DNA from: Prosthecobacter sp.
GTDB lineage: Bacteria; Verrucomicrobiota; Verrucomicrobiia; Verrucomicrobiales; Verrucomicrobiaceae
Assembly (NCBI GenBank): GCA_025869455.1
Contig: JAOZVT010000579.1
Coordinates: 1-9,621, forward strand
DNA: 9,621 bases
Reading direction: 5' to 3'
In this document: piece by piece, positions 1 through 7,847 of the stretch
Layout of the letters: the number at the start of each line of letters is the position of its first letter
How positions within the stretch are numbered: position 1 is the stretch's first letter
Notes under the pieces: generated by a model
Told to the model about the DNA's origin: nothing
Database searches by the model: none
The model's input: the letters and a program-made list of their open reading frames with translations, nothing else
Made by a program: the position numbers and the translations under genes

Positions 1-1
1 G

Positions 2-3000
2 GGCACGGTGGTGGTGGAAGCTGATGCGGGCAGCTTTGCGCCTGTGGTGGGTGAAAACATCCTGCAAATCTCTCGTATTGGCGGCTCACCTGATGCCTGG
101 ATTCAGTTTGATGCGCTGACCTTTGAGATTCATCCCACAGGAATTGTGGATGCAGATGAAGACGGCCTGCCGCTTTGGTGGGAAGAGGATCATGGTCTGA
201 GTGATGCCAAGCAAGCGGATGCGAGTGAAGACGGAGATCACGATGGCCTAACCAATTTAGAGGAATTTTCCGAACATACAGATCCGCTGGTGGCGGATAC
301 AGATCACGATGGACTGAATGATGGTGATGAGGTCAGTCTGGGGACGAATCCTCTACTGGCAGATACCGACGGTGATACTCTCACGGATGGTGAGGAAAGA
401 ATGGCAACGTCTGCGACAAACCCATTGCTGGCAGATACTGATAACGATGGCGCACCGGATGCGTGGGAAGTTCGTACGGGGTTTGATCCCACTCTGGGTT
501 CCAGTACACCACCTACTTGGAGTGGATCTATTGGCGTGAATTTTGTCTCAGAGTTGAATCCGCAGAGTGCTCTTTCAGCGAAGGCGGTGACAGGTTTTGC
601 ACCGCAGGTGAATTGGAATTGCACGATGCCGCTGAGCAGTTGGAATTCTGCCACTGGAACGCAAACCTCCATCGCTTCACCTATCGCAAATGTGCTGGTG
701 AATAGTGCAGGGGTGGCCACGGCGATGACGATGAGCTGGAGCACAACCTCTGGTTTCTGGGCGAGTGGTAATGGAGGCGGCTCCACGGGCAAGTTGTTTG
801 ATGGCTACTTCAATGTGAACAACGATGCGGGAGGCACATTGAGTTTTGCTCAGGTGCCGTATGCTACGTATGATGTCATTGTTTATGTGGGTGCGGTTTA
901 TGACGGTGGCTTGGGTTACTTACGACTGAATGACAATGCGGCGGATGATCGCTGGTTTATCACCGCCAGCACCGCGCCAGAGAGTAGCTTTATTGAGCCC
1001 CTCGTTTCGAGTCAGAGCGTGCCCTGGCGTGGCAATACGATCCGTTTCCGCAATGTCACGGGCAGCAGTTTTAACCTGAAGCTAAATCGCACGAGTTGGC
1101 ATGAAGTGGGGATTCATGCTGTCCAGATCGTGGATGTTACAGATGATGAAGATCATGATAACATGCCGACTTGGTGGGAGCTGGGGCATCAACTGAATCC
1201 CTGGGACAATGACGCAGCCGAAGATCCTGATGGGGATGGCTTAAACAATGTGGGCGAATGGGCGCTACAAACCGACCCGCGTCTAGTGGATACGGATGGT
1301 GACGGCCTAACCGATAAAGTAGAAACCAACGCGGGGATTTGGGTGAACGCAACCAACACAGGTTCCAATCCACTGATGGTGGATACAGACGATGATGGCC
1401 TAACCGATGGTTTTGAGGTGGCGCTGAAGCCTTTGCCAACGAATCCGAATCTCTCGGATACGGATGCAGATGGTCGGAGTGACGCGGAAGAAATCAAACA
1501 GCGGACGAATCCAGTCGTGACTGAGGCAGCGAACGCGCAAATGCCGGTGGTCACCACCAGCCCACGGAATTTTATCTGGATCGTGGAAAATGCGCAAGTG
1601 GTGTGGGATCACACACGCGGGAATGTGGTGGATCAATCTTGGGGAGACAACACGCTGGTGAGCCTGCAAATCGCGAATGCAGCCCATCCAAACAGCGATG
1701 CATTCACGGTGAATCTGCGGGTAAAGGCCGGGCGTGTTTCATACTACCTCTACTCAAGTCAAGAGAATGGCTTTAGCCATCCAGACAACGATGGCTGGGA
1801 CATCTGGGATGCGGACTGGAGTGATTCCCCCACCGATTACCGAGCCGCGCTGGGTTTCAGCGGTTATGGGAAAGTGGACATCTCAGATAGGCTGCGCTTC
1901 CAGATCATTGGCAGCAGCACGGGATCTCAGACGAATTGGAATTTCACTTTCAGCATTATTAATCAGGATAATGGACAGACTGTTGTGAGTCGGAGTTTTA
2001 CTGGCTGTCACCTTGCGACCAATGTGCATAATAACACGGTGGTGTGGCAGGATCATAGCGAGCCGCCGGTGCAGAATCGTCTGGAATTGTGGGAGCATCC
2101 CGGTGTGCAGCTTTATTTACAAAGCACAGCTCTGGAAAACACGCCTGCTTTTGCAGCCTATAAGGACACGGATGAAGATGGCATGCCGGATGTGTGGGAA
2201 GTGGCCAATGGCCTAAACAAGAACAGCGCAGCAGATGCTAACCTGGATGCGGATCTGGATGGCCTAACTAATTTAAGGGAATACCTTGCGGGCACATTGG
2301 CTCAGAATGGGGATACGGATCATGATGGTGCGCCTGATGGCCTGGAAGTTCAGTGCGGTAGCGATCCATTGTTGGCTGAGAGTTTGCCGCCTTTTTATCA
2401 AGGTGGATACACTGGAACGGTGGGAGATGATTTCAATGGCAATGGCATGTCGGATACCTGGGAGCAGTGGACAGGTGGCGGTATCTTGAATGCGATGATG
2501 GATGCAGATGGGGACGGTATAACCAATGGTGATGAAGCAGCGGCAGGTACCGATCCGTTTGATGTATCCTCTCGTTTTACGGTGGGAATGGAGCGGCAGG
2601 GTATGGATCTTAATATTCGTTGGTCTCCACTGCTTTACAAAACGGGTCATGTTTGGAAGTCACATAACATCACGACTTGGTCAGCGGCGGAGGGTACGCC
2701 GATGCAGGTGGAGGGTGAGTTTCAGCAGACCTTCGCTGGTGTATTAGAAAGTCCAGAAAAGACCTTTTATCGTTTAGCCCTCAGTGATGTGGACAGCGAT
2801 GCTGACGGTGTGAGCGACTGGTCAGAGGTGAATGTTCTGGGTTCTGATCCGATGCAGCCAAACAGCCTGCGCCCAGCGGTGAGCACGGATACAAACAACG
2901 ATGGCATTCCCGATCACGACTTGGGTGGTGACTATGTGAGTTTGTTGGAAGAGTTTTCAGGTGGAGCTTCTGGCACTGCAGGCGCAGGTGTGGTCACGCG

Positions 3001-4582
3001 CAGTCAGGCCGCTCGTTTTCTCATGCAGGCAGCTTTTGGACCGACCCTGGCGGAAATCCAGCAAGTGCAGAGCCTGGGTTACACGGGATGGATTGATCAA
3101 CAGGTGAGTCTGACACCAACTTGGCATTCCACTTACATTCGAGAGATTTACCAGGACATGCTCGGGCAACGTTCGCGCACAGACTACAATCGAGGAGGTG
3201 AGGTGGATTCGCCCTTCTTGTTTGGGAATAACATGATGACGGCTTTCGCCAGAGCTAGCATTCGGGGAGAGGATCAGTTGCGCCAGCGGGTGGCTTTTGC
3301 GTTGAGTCAAATTTTAGTAACATCGCGTCGGGATGCGAATTTGGAAAACCTCTGCTTGGGTATGTCGAACTATTATGATCTCTTCGTCGATCAGGCGTTT
3401 GGGAATTACGAAGATCTGCTGATGAAGGTGACGATGCATCCCGTGATGGGGCGTTACCTCAGTCATGTGGGCAATCAGAAGGCTGATCCCAGCATCAATC
3501 GGTATCCTGATGAAAACTATGCACGTGAAATCATGCAGCTCTTCACCATTGGACTTTGGCAGTTGAATCCTGATGGAACCCAGAAGTTGGATGGCGAAGG
3601 ACATCCGATCCCGACTTACACGAATGCCGAGATCACGCAATTAGCGCGGGTGATGACGGGCTTTTGGTTTGGGGGACATAACTGGGGCGCGGGCGGTTGG
3701 ACGGAATCTGACTTCACCACACCGATGACACTGCGTGGTGATCGTCATGATTTTGGTGCAAAAAATTTGTTAGGCGGTTATGTCATTCCTGCTCGAGCGG
3801 CCACGGATGAGAATGCGCTGAGAGATGTGCGGGATGCAGTGAGGCATTTGTTTACGCAACCCAACACGGCGGTTTTTGTGAGTCGCCAGCTCATTCAGTT
3901 TTTGGTTACGGACAATCCTAGTCCGGCGTATGTGCAGCGCATTTCGGCGATCTTTACAGACAATGGTGAAGGGGTGCGTGGTGATCTGAAGGCTGTGGTG
4001 AAAGGCATCCTTCTGGACGATGAAGCGCGTGATCCACGCTTCACGGATCGGCCTACGGTAGGCCGTTTGAAAGAGCCCGTCATCCGTGCCATGGCTCTGG
4101 CGCGTGCTTTTGGACTGAAGGATGTGCCTGATTTACTATGGTGGGATTGGGGTGATTTCTTTAATGCCAGTCGTCAGGAGCCAACGTATTCCCCCAGTGT
4201 GTTTAACTTTTATCGGCCTGACTATCGTGCGCCGGGGTTGTTAACTCAGAATCATCTGGCTGGGCCTGTGTTTCAAATCACAGACAGTTACAGTTCCATT
4301 TCTTTCCCTAACCGTCTCTGGCAGCTTGTAGGAGAAGGTTTTTCGCTGTGGGAAACCTATCGCTTCCCACTGGATCTCTCCCGGGAGAGGGAGCTAGCCG
4401 CCACGCCTGAGCGTCTGGTGGATCATCTGAATCTGCTTTTCTGTGCGGGTAAAATGAAGCCCACGACGCGTGATTTGATTCTTCAAGCCATTGAGGATAT
4501 TCCAGCGGAGCAAAGCGGCGCACGTGCTCAGGTGGCTGCTTATCTTGCCCTGGTTTGTCCTGAAGGTGCCGTGATGAAATGA
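2..4582 (+). CDS. Giant multi-repeat DUF1800 family protein, 5' end outside window
   Basis: The frame is open from base 2, so the true start and any signal peptide lie upstream; the GTG at 8 is only the first start-like codon. Residues below count from that GTG. Residues 1-45 are the tail of a beta-rich domain. About 17 Asp-rich loops of DxDxDGxxD type (thrombospondin type 3/EF-hand-like) lie between 48 and 972. Interspersed are a beta-module at 172-377 (opening IGVNF, closing with HAVQIVD), an unrecognised beta-rich module at 512-715, and a short module at 857-923 ending FYRLAL, of a kind common in verrucomicrobial exported proteins. DUF1800 fills 995 to the end: QAARFLMQAAFGPT at 1000-1013, YPDENYAREIMQLF from 1166, and a C-terminal AAYLALVCPE. 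DUF1800 alone is usually near 500 residues, so this is a very large version. It is probably exported and calcium-stabilised (inferred); the function of DUF1800 is unknown. It precedes the DUF1501 gene by 16 bases, likely in one operon. Confidence 0.92.
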   Translation, partial: GTVVVEADAGSFAPVVGENILQISRIGGSPDAWIQFDALTFEIHPTGIVDADEDGLPLWWEEDHGLSDAKQADASEDGDHDGLTNLEEFSEHTDPLVADTDHDGLNDGDEVSLGTNPLLADTDGDTLTDGEERMATSATNPLLADTDNDGAPDAWEVRTGFDPTLGSSTPPTWSGSIGVNFVSELNPQSALSAKAVTGFAPQVNWNCTMPLSSWNSATGTQTSIASPIANVLVNSAGVATAMTMSWSTTSGFWASGNGGGSTGKLFDGYFNVNNDAGGTLSFAQVPYATYDVIVYVGAVYDGGLGYLRLNDNAADDRWFITASTAPESSFIEPLVSSQSVPWRGNTIRFRNVTGSSFNLKLNRTSWHEVGIHAVQIVDVTDDEDHDNMPTWWELGHQLNPWDNDAAEDPDGDGLNNVGEWALQTDPRLVDTDGDGLTDKVETNAGIWVNATNTGSNPLMVDTDDDGLTDGFEVALKPLPTNPNLSDTDADGRSDAEEIKQRTNPVVTEAANAQMPVVTTSPRNFIWIVENAQVVWDHTRGNVVDQSWGDNTLVSLQIANAAHPNSDAFTVNLRVKAGRVSYYLYSSQENGFSHPDNDGWDIWDADWSDSPTDYRAALGFSGYGKVDISDRLRFQIIGSSTGSQTNWNFTFSIINQDNGQTVVSRSFTGCHLATNVHNNTVVWQDHSEPPVQNRLELWEHPGVQLYLQSTALENTPAFAAYKDTDEDGMPDVWEVANGLNKNSAADANLDADLDGLTNLREYLAGTLAQNGDTDHDGAPDGLEVQCGSDPLLAESLPPFYQGGYTGTVGDDFNGNGMSDTWEQWTGGGILNAMMDADGDGITNGDEAAAGTDPFDVSSRFTVGMERQGMDLNIRWSPLLYKTGHVWKSHNITTWSAAEGTPMQVEGEFQQTFAGVLESPEKTFYRLALSDVDSDADGVSDWSEVNVLGSDPMQPNSLRPAVSTDTNNDGIPDHDLGGDYVSLLEEFSGGASGTAGAGVVTRSQAARFLMQAAFGPTLAEIQQVQSLGYTGWIDQQVSLTPTWHSTYIREIYQDMLGQRSRTDYNRGGEVDSPFLFGNNMMTAFARASIRGEDQLRQRVAFALSQILVTSRRDANLENLCLGMSNYYDLFVDQAFGNYEDLLMKVTMHPVMGRYLSHVGNQKADPSINRYPDENYAREIMQLFTIGLWQLNPDGTQKLDGEGHPIPTYTNAEITQLARVMTGFWFGGHNWGAGGWTESDFTTPMTLRGDRHDFGAKNLLGGYVIPARAATDENALRDVRDAVRHLFTQPNTAVFVSRQLIQFLVTDNPSPAYVQRISAIFTDNGEGVRGDLKAVVKGILLDDEARDPRFTDRPTVGRLKEPVIRAMALARAFGLKDVPDLLWWDWGDFFNASRQEPTYSPSVFNFYRPDYRAPGLLTQNHLAGPVFQITDSYSSISFPNRLWQLVGEGFSLWETYRFPLDLSRERELAATPERLVDHLNLLFCAGKMKPTTRDLILQAIEDIPAEQSGARAQVAAYLALVCPEGAVMK
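149..490 (+). repeat. Acidic calcium-binding-type repeat cluster 1 (within DUF1800 gene)
   Basis: This stretch encodes five Asp-rich loops in residues 48-160, including DADEDG, DGDHDG, DTDHDG, DTDGDT and DTDNDG. Most are followed by xxDxxE and a TNPLLAD-like or DP linker. The pattern matches thrombospondin type 3/EF-hand-like loops that bind calcium in exported proteins. The fourth loop has Thr where the usual Gly sits (DTDGDT), a small departure from consensus. The linker LLADTD occurs twice and VADTD once, so the units are close copies. Confidence 0.82.
1142..1519 (+). repeat. Acidic calcium-binding-type repeat cluster 2 (within DUF1800 gene)
   Basis: Residues 379-504 hold five Asp-rich loops: DDEDHD, DPDGDG, DTDGDG, DTDDDG and DTDADG. 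They are separated by linkers of about 12 to 25 residues that usually carry Asn-Pro or Asp-Pro. The cluster lies between two beta-rich modules. The sequence GGCCTAACC recurs in two of these units (1304 and 1397) and in cluster 1, including the less usual Leu codon CTA, which suggests duplication or gene conversion within the gene. Confidence 0.82.
2162..2926 (+). repeat. Acidic calcium-binding-type repeat cluster 3 (within DUF1800 gene)
   Basis: Residues 719-972 hold about seven Asp-rich loops: DTDEDG, DADLDG, DTDHDG, DFNGNG, DADGDG, DSDADG and DTNNDG. The cluster is split by the short beta-module at 857-923. The last loop lies about 25 residues before the DUF1800 domain, so the repeats lead straight into it. 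The unit at 2258-2284 closely resembles the one at 242-268 in cluster 1 at nucleotide level. Confidence 0.8.
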
Positions 4583-4598
4583 ACTCAGAGATCCAGTC

Positions 4599-6038
4599 AT
4601 GAAACCTTTTTCATCCAGTCGCCGTCGCTTCATTGGCCAGTCTGCATGCTCTGCATTGAGCAGTGTGTCCATCATGAACACCTTGCTGAATTTGAAGCTA
4701 GCGAATCAAGCCGCAGCTCAGCAAGCCCCTACGGACTATCGCAGTCTGGTCTGCATCTTTTTGCATGGTGGCAATGATTCGTACAATTGGTTAGTGCCGC
4801 GAGATGGAACGCGTCATGCAATCTATACACAGACGCGTGGAGAACTGGCGCTGAGTATGGGGGATCTGCGTGCTTTGCAGCAGGACGGTGGCGATGGGCA
4901 ACTTTATGGCATCCACCCGAGTTGTAGTGGCTTGCAGGAATTGTTTAATGGTCTGGGTGGTGACACGGCGAAAAGACGTGCGGCTTTTATCTCCAACATT
5001 GGCACCTTGATTCAGCCCGTCACCAAGGCGCAATATCTGGCAGAGAATGTGCCACTGCCGCGCGCTTTGTTTTCTCACAGTGATCAAGTGGATCAATGGC
5101 AGACTTCGGTGCCGCAAGGGCTGACACAACTCAGCGGCTGGGCGGGGCGTGCGGCGGATGTGCTGCATGCTGTCTCGAATGCAGACAGCATTTCGATGAA
5201 CATTTCGTTGGCTGGGAACAATCTCTGGCAGGTGGGCAATAGCACGACACAATTTGTGGTGACGGATCGTGGAGCGCTCACTTTCACTGGCAGTGATGTT
5301 GGCGATGCTATGCACCCTCTGAGGCTGAAGAACACGGCCCATCGCAGTATCATAGAGCAGAATTATGCGAACCTGATGCAGCAGTCCTATGCGAAGCTGA
5401 CGAAGAACAGCATTGAGCTGCAAGAGTTCTTCCTGCAGCAATTCAATGGGTTTGATGACAGTGCCATCCGCGGGCTGTTCCCGTCAGATAATTGGGTTGG
5501 TCAGCAGTTTTTGGCAGCGGCCAAGATGATCGCTCTGCGCAATGGGCTTGGCCTGCATCGTCAGACCTTGTTTTTGAGCTTTGGGGGTTGGGATCACCAT
5601 GGTGAACTATTGGAAACACAGGCGGAAATGCTGGTGATGCTGGATGCGGCATTGACGGCTTTCCAGAAGGCGTTAGATCTGCTGGGCTTACAAGATAGCG
5701 TGGTGACTTACTCGGCCTCAGACTTTGGTCGCACATTGCGCAGCAACGGCCGTGGTACGGATCATGCCTGGGGGGCAAATGCCCTTGTCATGGGCGGGCC
5801 TGTGCAGGGTGGGCGCGTCTATGGCACGTTCCCAGATCTGACTTTGGAAAGCGCGGATGATACAGGCTATGGTGGACGCACGATTCCTACCACGTCGGTG
5901 GATGTTCTGTTTGCAGAACTATTGAAGTGGTTCGGCGTCTCGAAAGCGGATTTGCCTTATGTGTTGCCTAACATTGCAAACTTCTACGATGTGAATTCCA
6001 GCAGTCCACCGCTCGGTTTTTTGAGGCCGGAAGTTTAG
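4599..6038 (+). CDS. DUF1501 family protein with twin-arginine signal
   Basis: Complete 479-residue protein of the DUF1501 family, which belongs to the alkaline phosphatase/sulfatase-like fold. The ATG at 4599 puts SRRRFIG at residues 7-13, a strong Tat motif. A moderately hydrophobic stretch follows, then AAAQQA near 38-43 as the likely cleavage region, which supports this start and export as a folded protein. Family hallmarks appear in order: FLHGGND at 54-60, HSDQVDQWQ at 160-168, GGWDHHGE at 329-336, SDFGRT at 374-379 and TDHAWG at 387-392. The Asp and His residues in these motifs are the likely metal ligands by analogy with the fold (inference). The ending LGFLRPEV is typical, so the TAG stop is genuine. 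No clear Shine-Dalgarno sequence is visible; the 16-base gap to the DUF1800 gene suggests co-transcription. The enzymatic activity and substrate of this family are not established. Confidence 0.95.
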   Translation: MKPFSSSRRRFIGQSACSALSSVSIMNTLLNLKLANQAAAQQAPTDYRSLVCIFLHGGNDSYNWLVPRDGTRHAIYTQTRGELALSMGDLRALQQDGGDGQLYGIHPSCSGLQELFNGLGGDTAKRRAAFISNIGTLIQPVTKAQYLAENVPLPRALFSHSDQVDQWQTSVPQGLTQLSGWAGRAADVLHAVSNADSISMNISLAGNNLWQVGNSTTQFVVTDRGALTFTGSDVGDAMHPLRLKNTAHRSIIEQNYANLMQQSYAKLTKNSIELQEFFLQQFNGFDDSAIRGLFPSDNWVGQQFLAAAKMIALRNGLGLHRQTLFLSFGGWDHHGELLETQAEMLVMLDAALTAFQKALDLLGLQDSVVTYSASDFGRTLRSNGRGTDHAWGANALVMGGPVQGGRVYGTFPDLTLESADDTGYGGRTIPTTSVDVLFAELLKWFGVSKADLPYVLPNIANFYDVNSSSPPLGFLRPEV

Positions 6039-6163
6039 AAGAATGCGCCGAAATTATATTATAGATTGTTAGGCATAACGAACTTGGCTGAGCTGAGTAC
6101 TCCAGAGCTTTAGCTCGCATAAGCTTCGTCTCGAAATTCGAGCAGCCACTTCTTCCTTGGGTC
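6039..6163. other. Intergenic region between convergent genes
   Basis: This 125-base gap separates the stop of the DUF1501 gene from the stop of the minus-strand FG-GAP gene. It begins with an AT-rich run (about 6052-6068). It then holds three short palindromes: GAGTACTC at 6095-6102, GAGCT-TT-AGCTC at 6105-6116, and CTCGAA-A-TTCGAG at 6130-6142. Convergent genes often share a bidirectional terminator here. The stems are short, however, and none is followed by a T tract on either strand, so I do not call an intrinsic terminator. Confidence 0.5.
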
Positions 6164-7693
6164 TTATTTTCGGACGTAAAGGAGCAGGCGGTCGTGGACC
6201 AGGAGGGCGAGGTCGAGTTTGCCATCGCCATTAAGATCCAGGGTCGTGTAGTCGTGAGGCTCGTTGGCGAGTCCGGTTTTGCCACGGTATTGGGGGTCAA
6301 TTTCGAAAACCCGGAAATAGAGGGCGCTTGTCCAGGCTGGGGGCGTTTCGGCCTCGGCCTTGAAGAGTTCGATCACGCGGCTTTTACCTGAGTCCACCAG
6401 GATGAGGTCATCTGTGCTGCCGCCAGTCATGGGGGCGATGAGGAGGTCGGTAGCAGCCGTGTCTTTGAGTTCGCTGTCAAAAGAGGTGATGGTTTCTAGC
6501 TTCAACGCGTTTCCCGTGAGGGGGCTGATTTCAAAGCTGGTTTTACCGATGAGGAGAAGAGCCTGGCCGCCTTCATCGGAAATGAGGTGGCTTTCTTCGG
6601 GTGTTAGGCTGGAGAGAGCGTGGGTGTGCAGAGAGCGGTAAACGCCATCGGTTCCTGGTGCCATTTCGTAGAGCTTGCCGTGGTTCGTGTCTGCCAGGAG
6701 AACTTTGGCTTTACCCTCTGATCCTGCCGTGACGATGACCGAGGTGATTTGGGCACCAGATTCGGGTGCGTTGAATTGCTCCACGGTGACGGCTTTAGCA
6801 TCTTTGCCGATACGGAAGGCACGTGCCAGTTGGTCCTTGGCGACAATGAGTTCTTCTTTGCCATCACCATCCAAGTCAGCCGAGGTCAGAGCCGTCGGAG
6901 CGAGTTTATTCAAGAGGTTGTCAGGCAATCCCTCAGCGCGTTTAAAGGGGGTTTTAGCGTCCTTTTGACTGAGCAGGATCTGCATGGAGGCAATGCCTGA
7001 AAAGACAGCCAAGTCTCCTTGCCCGTCTTGGTTAGCATCCACAATCCGAAGGGCGTTAGGCTTGGTCGGGTAGCTAGGCAGCTCCTGTGTGGTCGGCTGA
7101 AACTTTTTGTCGGCAGCACTCCAGCGTAGGCTGAGGAGTGAGACTTTGCTCTTGGCTTCTGTTAGGGCCAGGATGGCGGGTTCTTTGGCATCGGCCAGCC
7201 GACCAACTTCTAGCGTTAGCAGCGTGTCGGTGGACTGATGAATCACTTCTGGGTAGGCCAGACGGTTCTTTTGCCAGTGGGAGAGGCCGATGCTTTTTTC
7301 GGCGGGACTCAGCATGAGCAATTCGGATTTGCCGTCAGCGTTCACATCGGCAATGACGAGGCATTCGATGCCACTGAGGGCAGGGAATTCGCGGCCTTCG
7401 GCAAAGCCTCCGCCTTTGCGGCCTGCGAAGAACCACAGACGAGCGTTTTTGGGTTCAGCCAAGACGATGTCTGATACTTGGTCGCCGTTGAGATCCCCAT
7501 ACGCCGTGGCACCGCCTTTGCCATCGGCAGCAGGCATGGCATGGCGAATGGTGGAGGCACGTTCAGCAGCGGGTTCGGCAGGGCCAGAGATGAGGCGCGA
7601 GATCTCGACCATGCCGGTGTCATTACGTATCCAGGCTAGTCCGGTATCTTTGCTTAATTTGATGGGATGTACCCAGCAGCGGCTGGAGGGCAT
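6164..7693 (-). CDS. C-terminal part of the FG-GAP protein, downstream of the internal stop
   Basis: An automatic caller would place a separate 509-residue gene here, starting at the ATG at 7693. The product would begin MPSSRCWVHP with no signal peptide, in the middle of a repeat unit, and coding-like sequence continues in frame back to 7843. This is therefore very likely the distal part of the interrupted gene, not an independent one. It contains DLNGDQVSD, DVNADGKSE, DANQDGQGD, DLDGDGKEE and DLNGDGKLD cores plus several degenerate units, and ends right after the last unit with LLLYVRK. A GGAGG lies 14 bases before this ATG, too far for efficient initiation. Confidence 0.6.
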   Translation of the reverse strand: MPSSRCWVHPIKLSKDTGLAWIRNDTGMVEISRLISGPAEPAAERASTIRHAMPAADGKGGATAYGDLNGDQVSDIVLAEPKNARLWFFAGRKGGGFAEGREFPALSGIECLVIADVNADGKSELLMLSPAEKSIGLSHWQKNRLAYPEVIHQSTDTLLTLEVGRLADAKEPAILALTEAKSKVSLLSLRWSAADKKFQPTTQELPSYPTKPNALRIVDANQDGQGDLAVFSGIASMQILLSQKDAKTPFKRAEGLPDNLLNKLAPTALTSADLDGDGKEELIVAKDQLARAFRIGKDAKAVTVEQFNAPESGAQITSVIVTAGSEGKAKVLLADTNHGKLYEMAPGTDGVYRSLHTHALSSLTPEESHLISDEGGQALLLIGKTSFEISPLTGNALKLETITSFDSELKDTAATDLLIAPMTGGSTDDLILVDSGKSRVIELFKAEAETPPAWTSALYFRVFEIDPQYRGKTGLANEPHDYTTLDLNGDGKLDLALLVHDRLLLYVRK

Positions 7694-7839
7694 TTCTAGC
7701 CGCCATTCCTCCCCAAAACTGGTGTCCTCTTGCTGTAGCCTAACAAGGAGTGCGTCTGCATCAGGAGCGGTGTAAAATAAATCGATTTTTCCGTCGCCAT
7801 TCAGGTCACCATAGTGCAGTCCGCCGCAGCCCGTTTGGC

Positions 7840-7847
7840 CTAGCTAG
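7840..7847 (-). other. Internal amber stop within a CTAGCTAG palindrome
   Basis: On the minus strand the codons read TAC-TAG-CTA-GGC, and the perfect 8-base palindrome CTAGCTAG covers the stop. Aligning the linker before this unit with the one before the preceding unit (KPGDWSEKKEFVL against KPGTWSEPKTY-stop-L) puts the stop opposite a Val. A one-base change from TTG (Leu) or TCG (Ser) would therefore explain it. The frame is identical before and after, which argues against an insertion or deletion. Confidence 0.7.

Noticed and set aside
8..10. GTG as the start of the large DUF1800 protein
   Set aside because: The frame is already open at base 2 and the first 45 residues look like the end of a domain, with no signal peptide; the gene is cut by the window edge.
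304..792. 162-codon minus-strand open frame
   Set aside because: It is a shadow of the acidic repeat region; its Ser/Pro/Val-rich product follows from the reverse complement of Asp-rich repeats.
149..2926. The repeated acidic segments as a CRISPR or DNA-level tandem array
   Set aside because: The spacing varies, the units are degenerate in DNA, and all are in one continuous reading frame with a clear protein motif.
4791..5441. 216-codon minus-strand open frame
   Set aside because: It lies wholly opposite the DUF1501 coding sequence, which has strong family motifs. The antisense product is rich in Arg, His and Ile and shows no recognisable domain.
6130..6142. CTCGAAATTCGAG as an intrinsic terminator
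   Set aside because: A real hairpin would have only about four base pairs with a five-base loop, and no T run follows on either strand.
7704..7714. GGGGAGGA next to an ATG on the minus strand, as a possible restart after the internal stop
   Set aside because: That ATG directly abuts the motif with no spacer and is in a different frame from the FG-GAP protein; the in-frame ATG at 7693 is 14 bases away from GGAGG.
7290..7775. 161-codon plus-strand open frame
   Set aside because: It is opposite the FG-GAP frame, and its Ser/Arg/Ala-rich sequence has no domain features.
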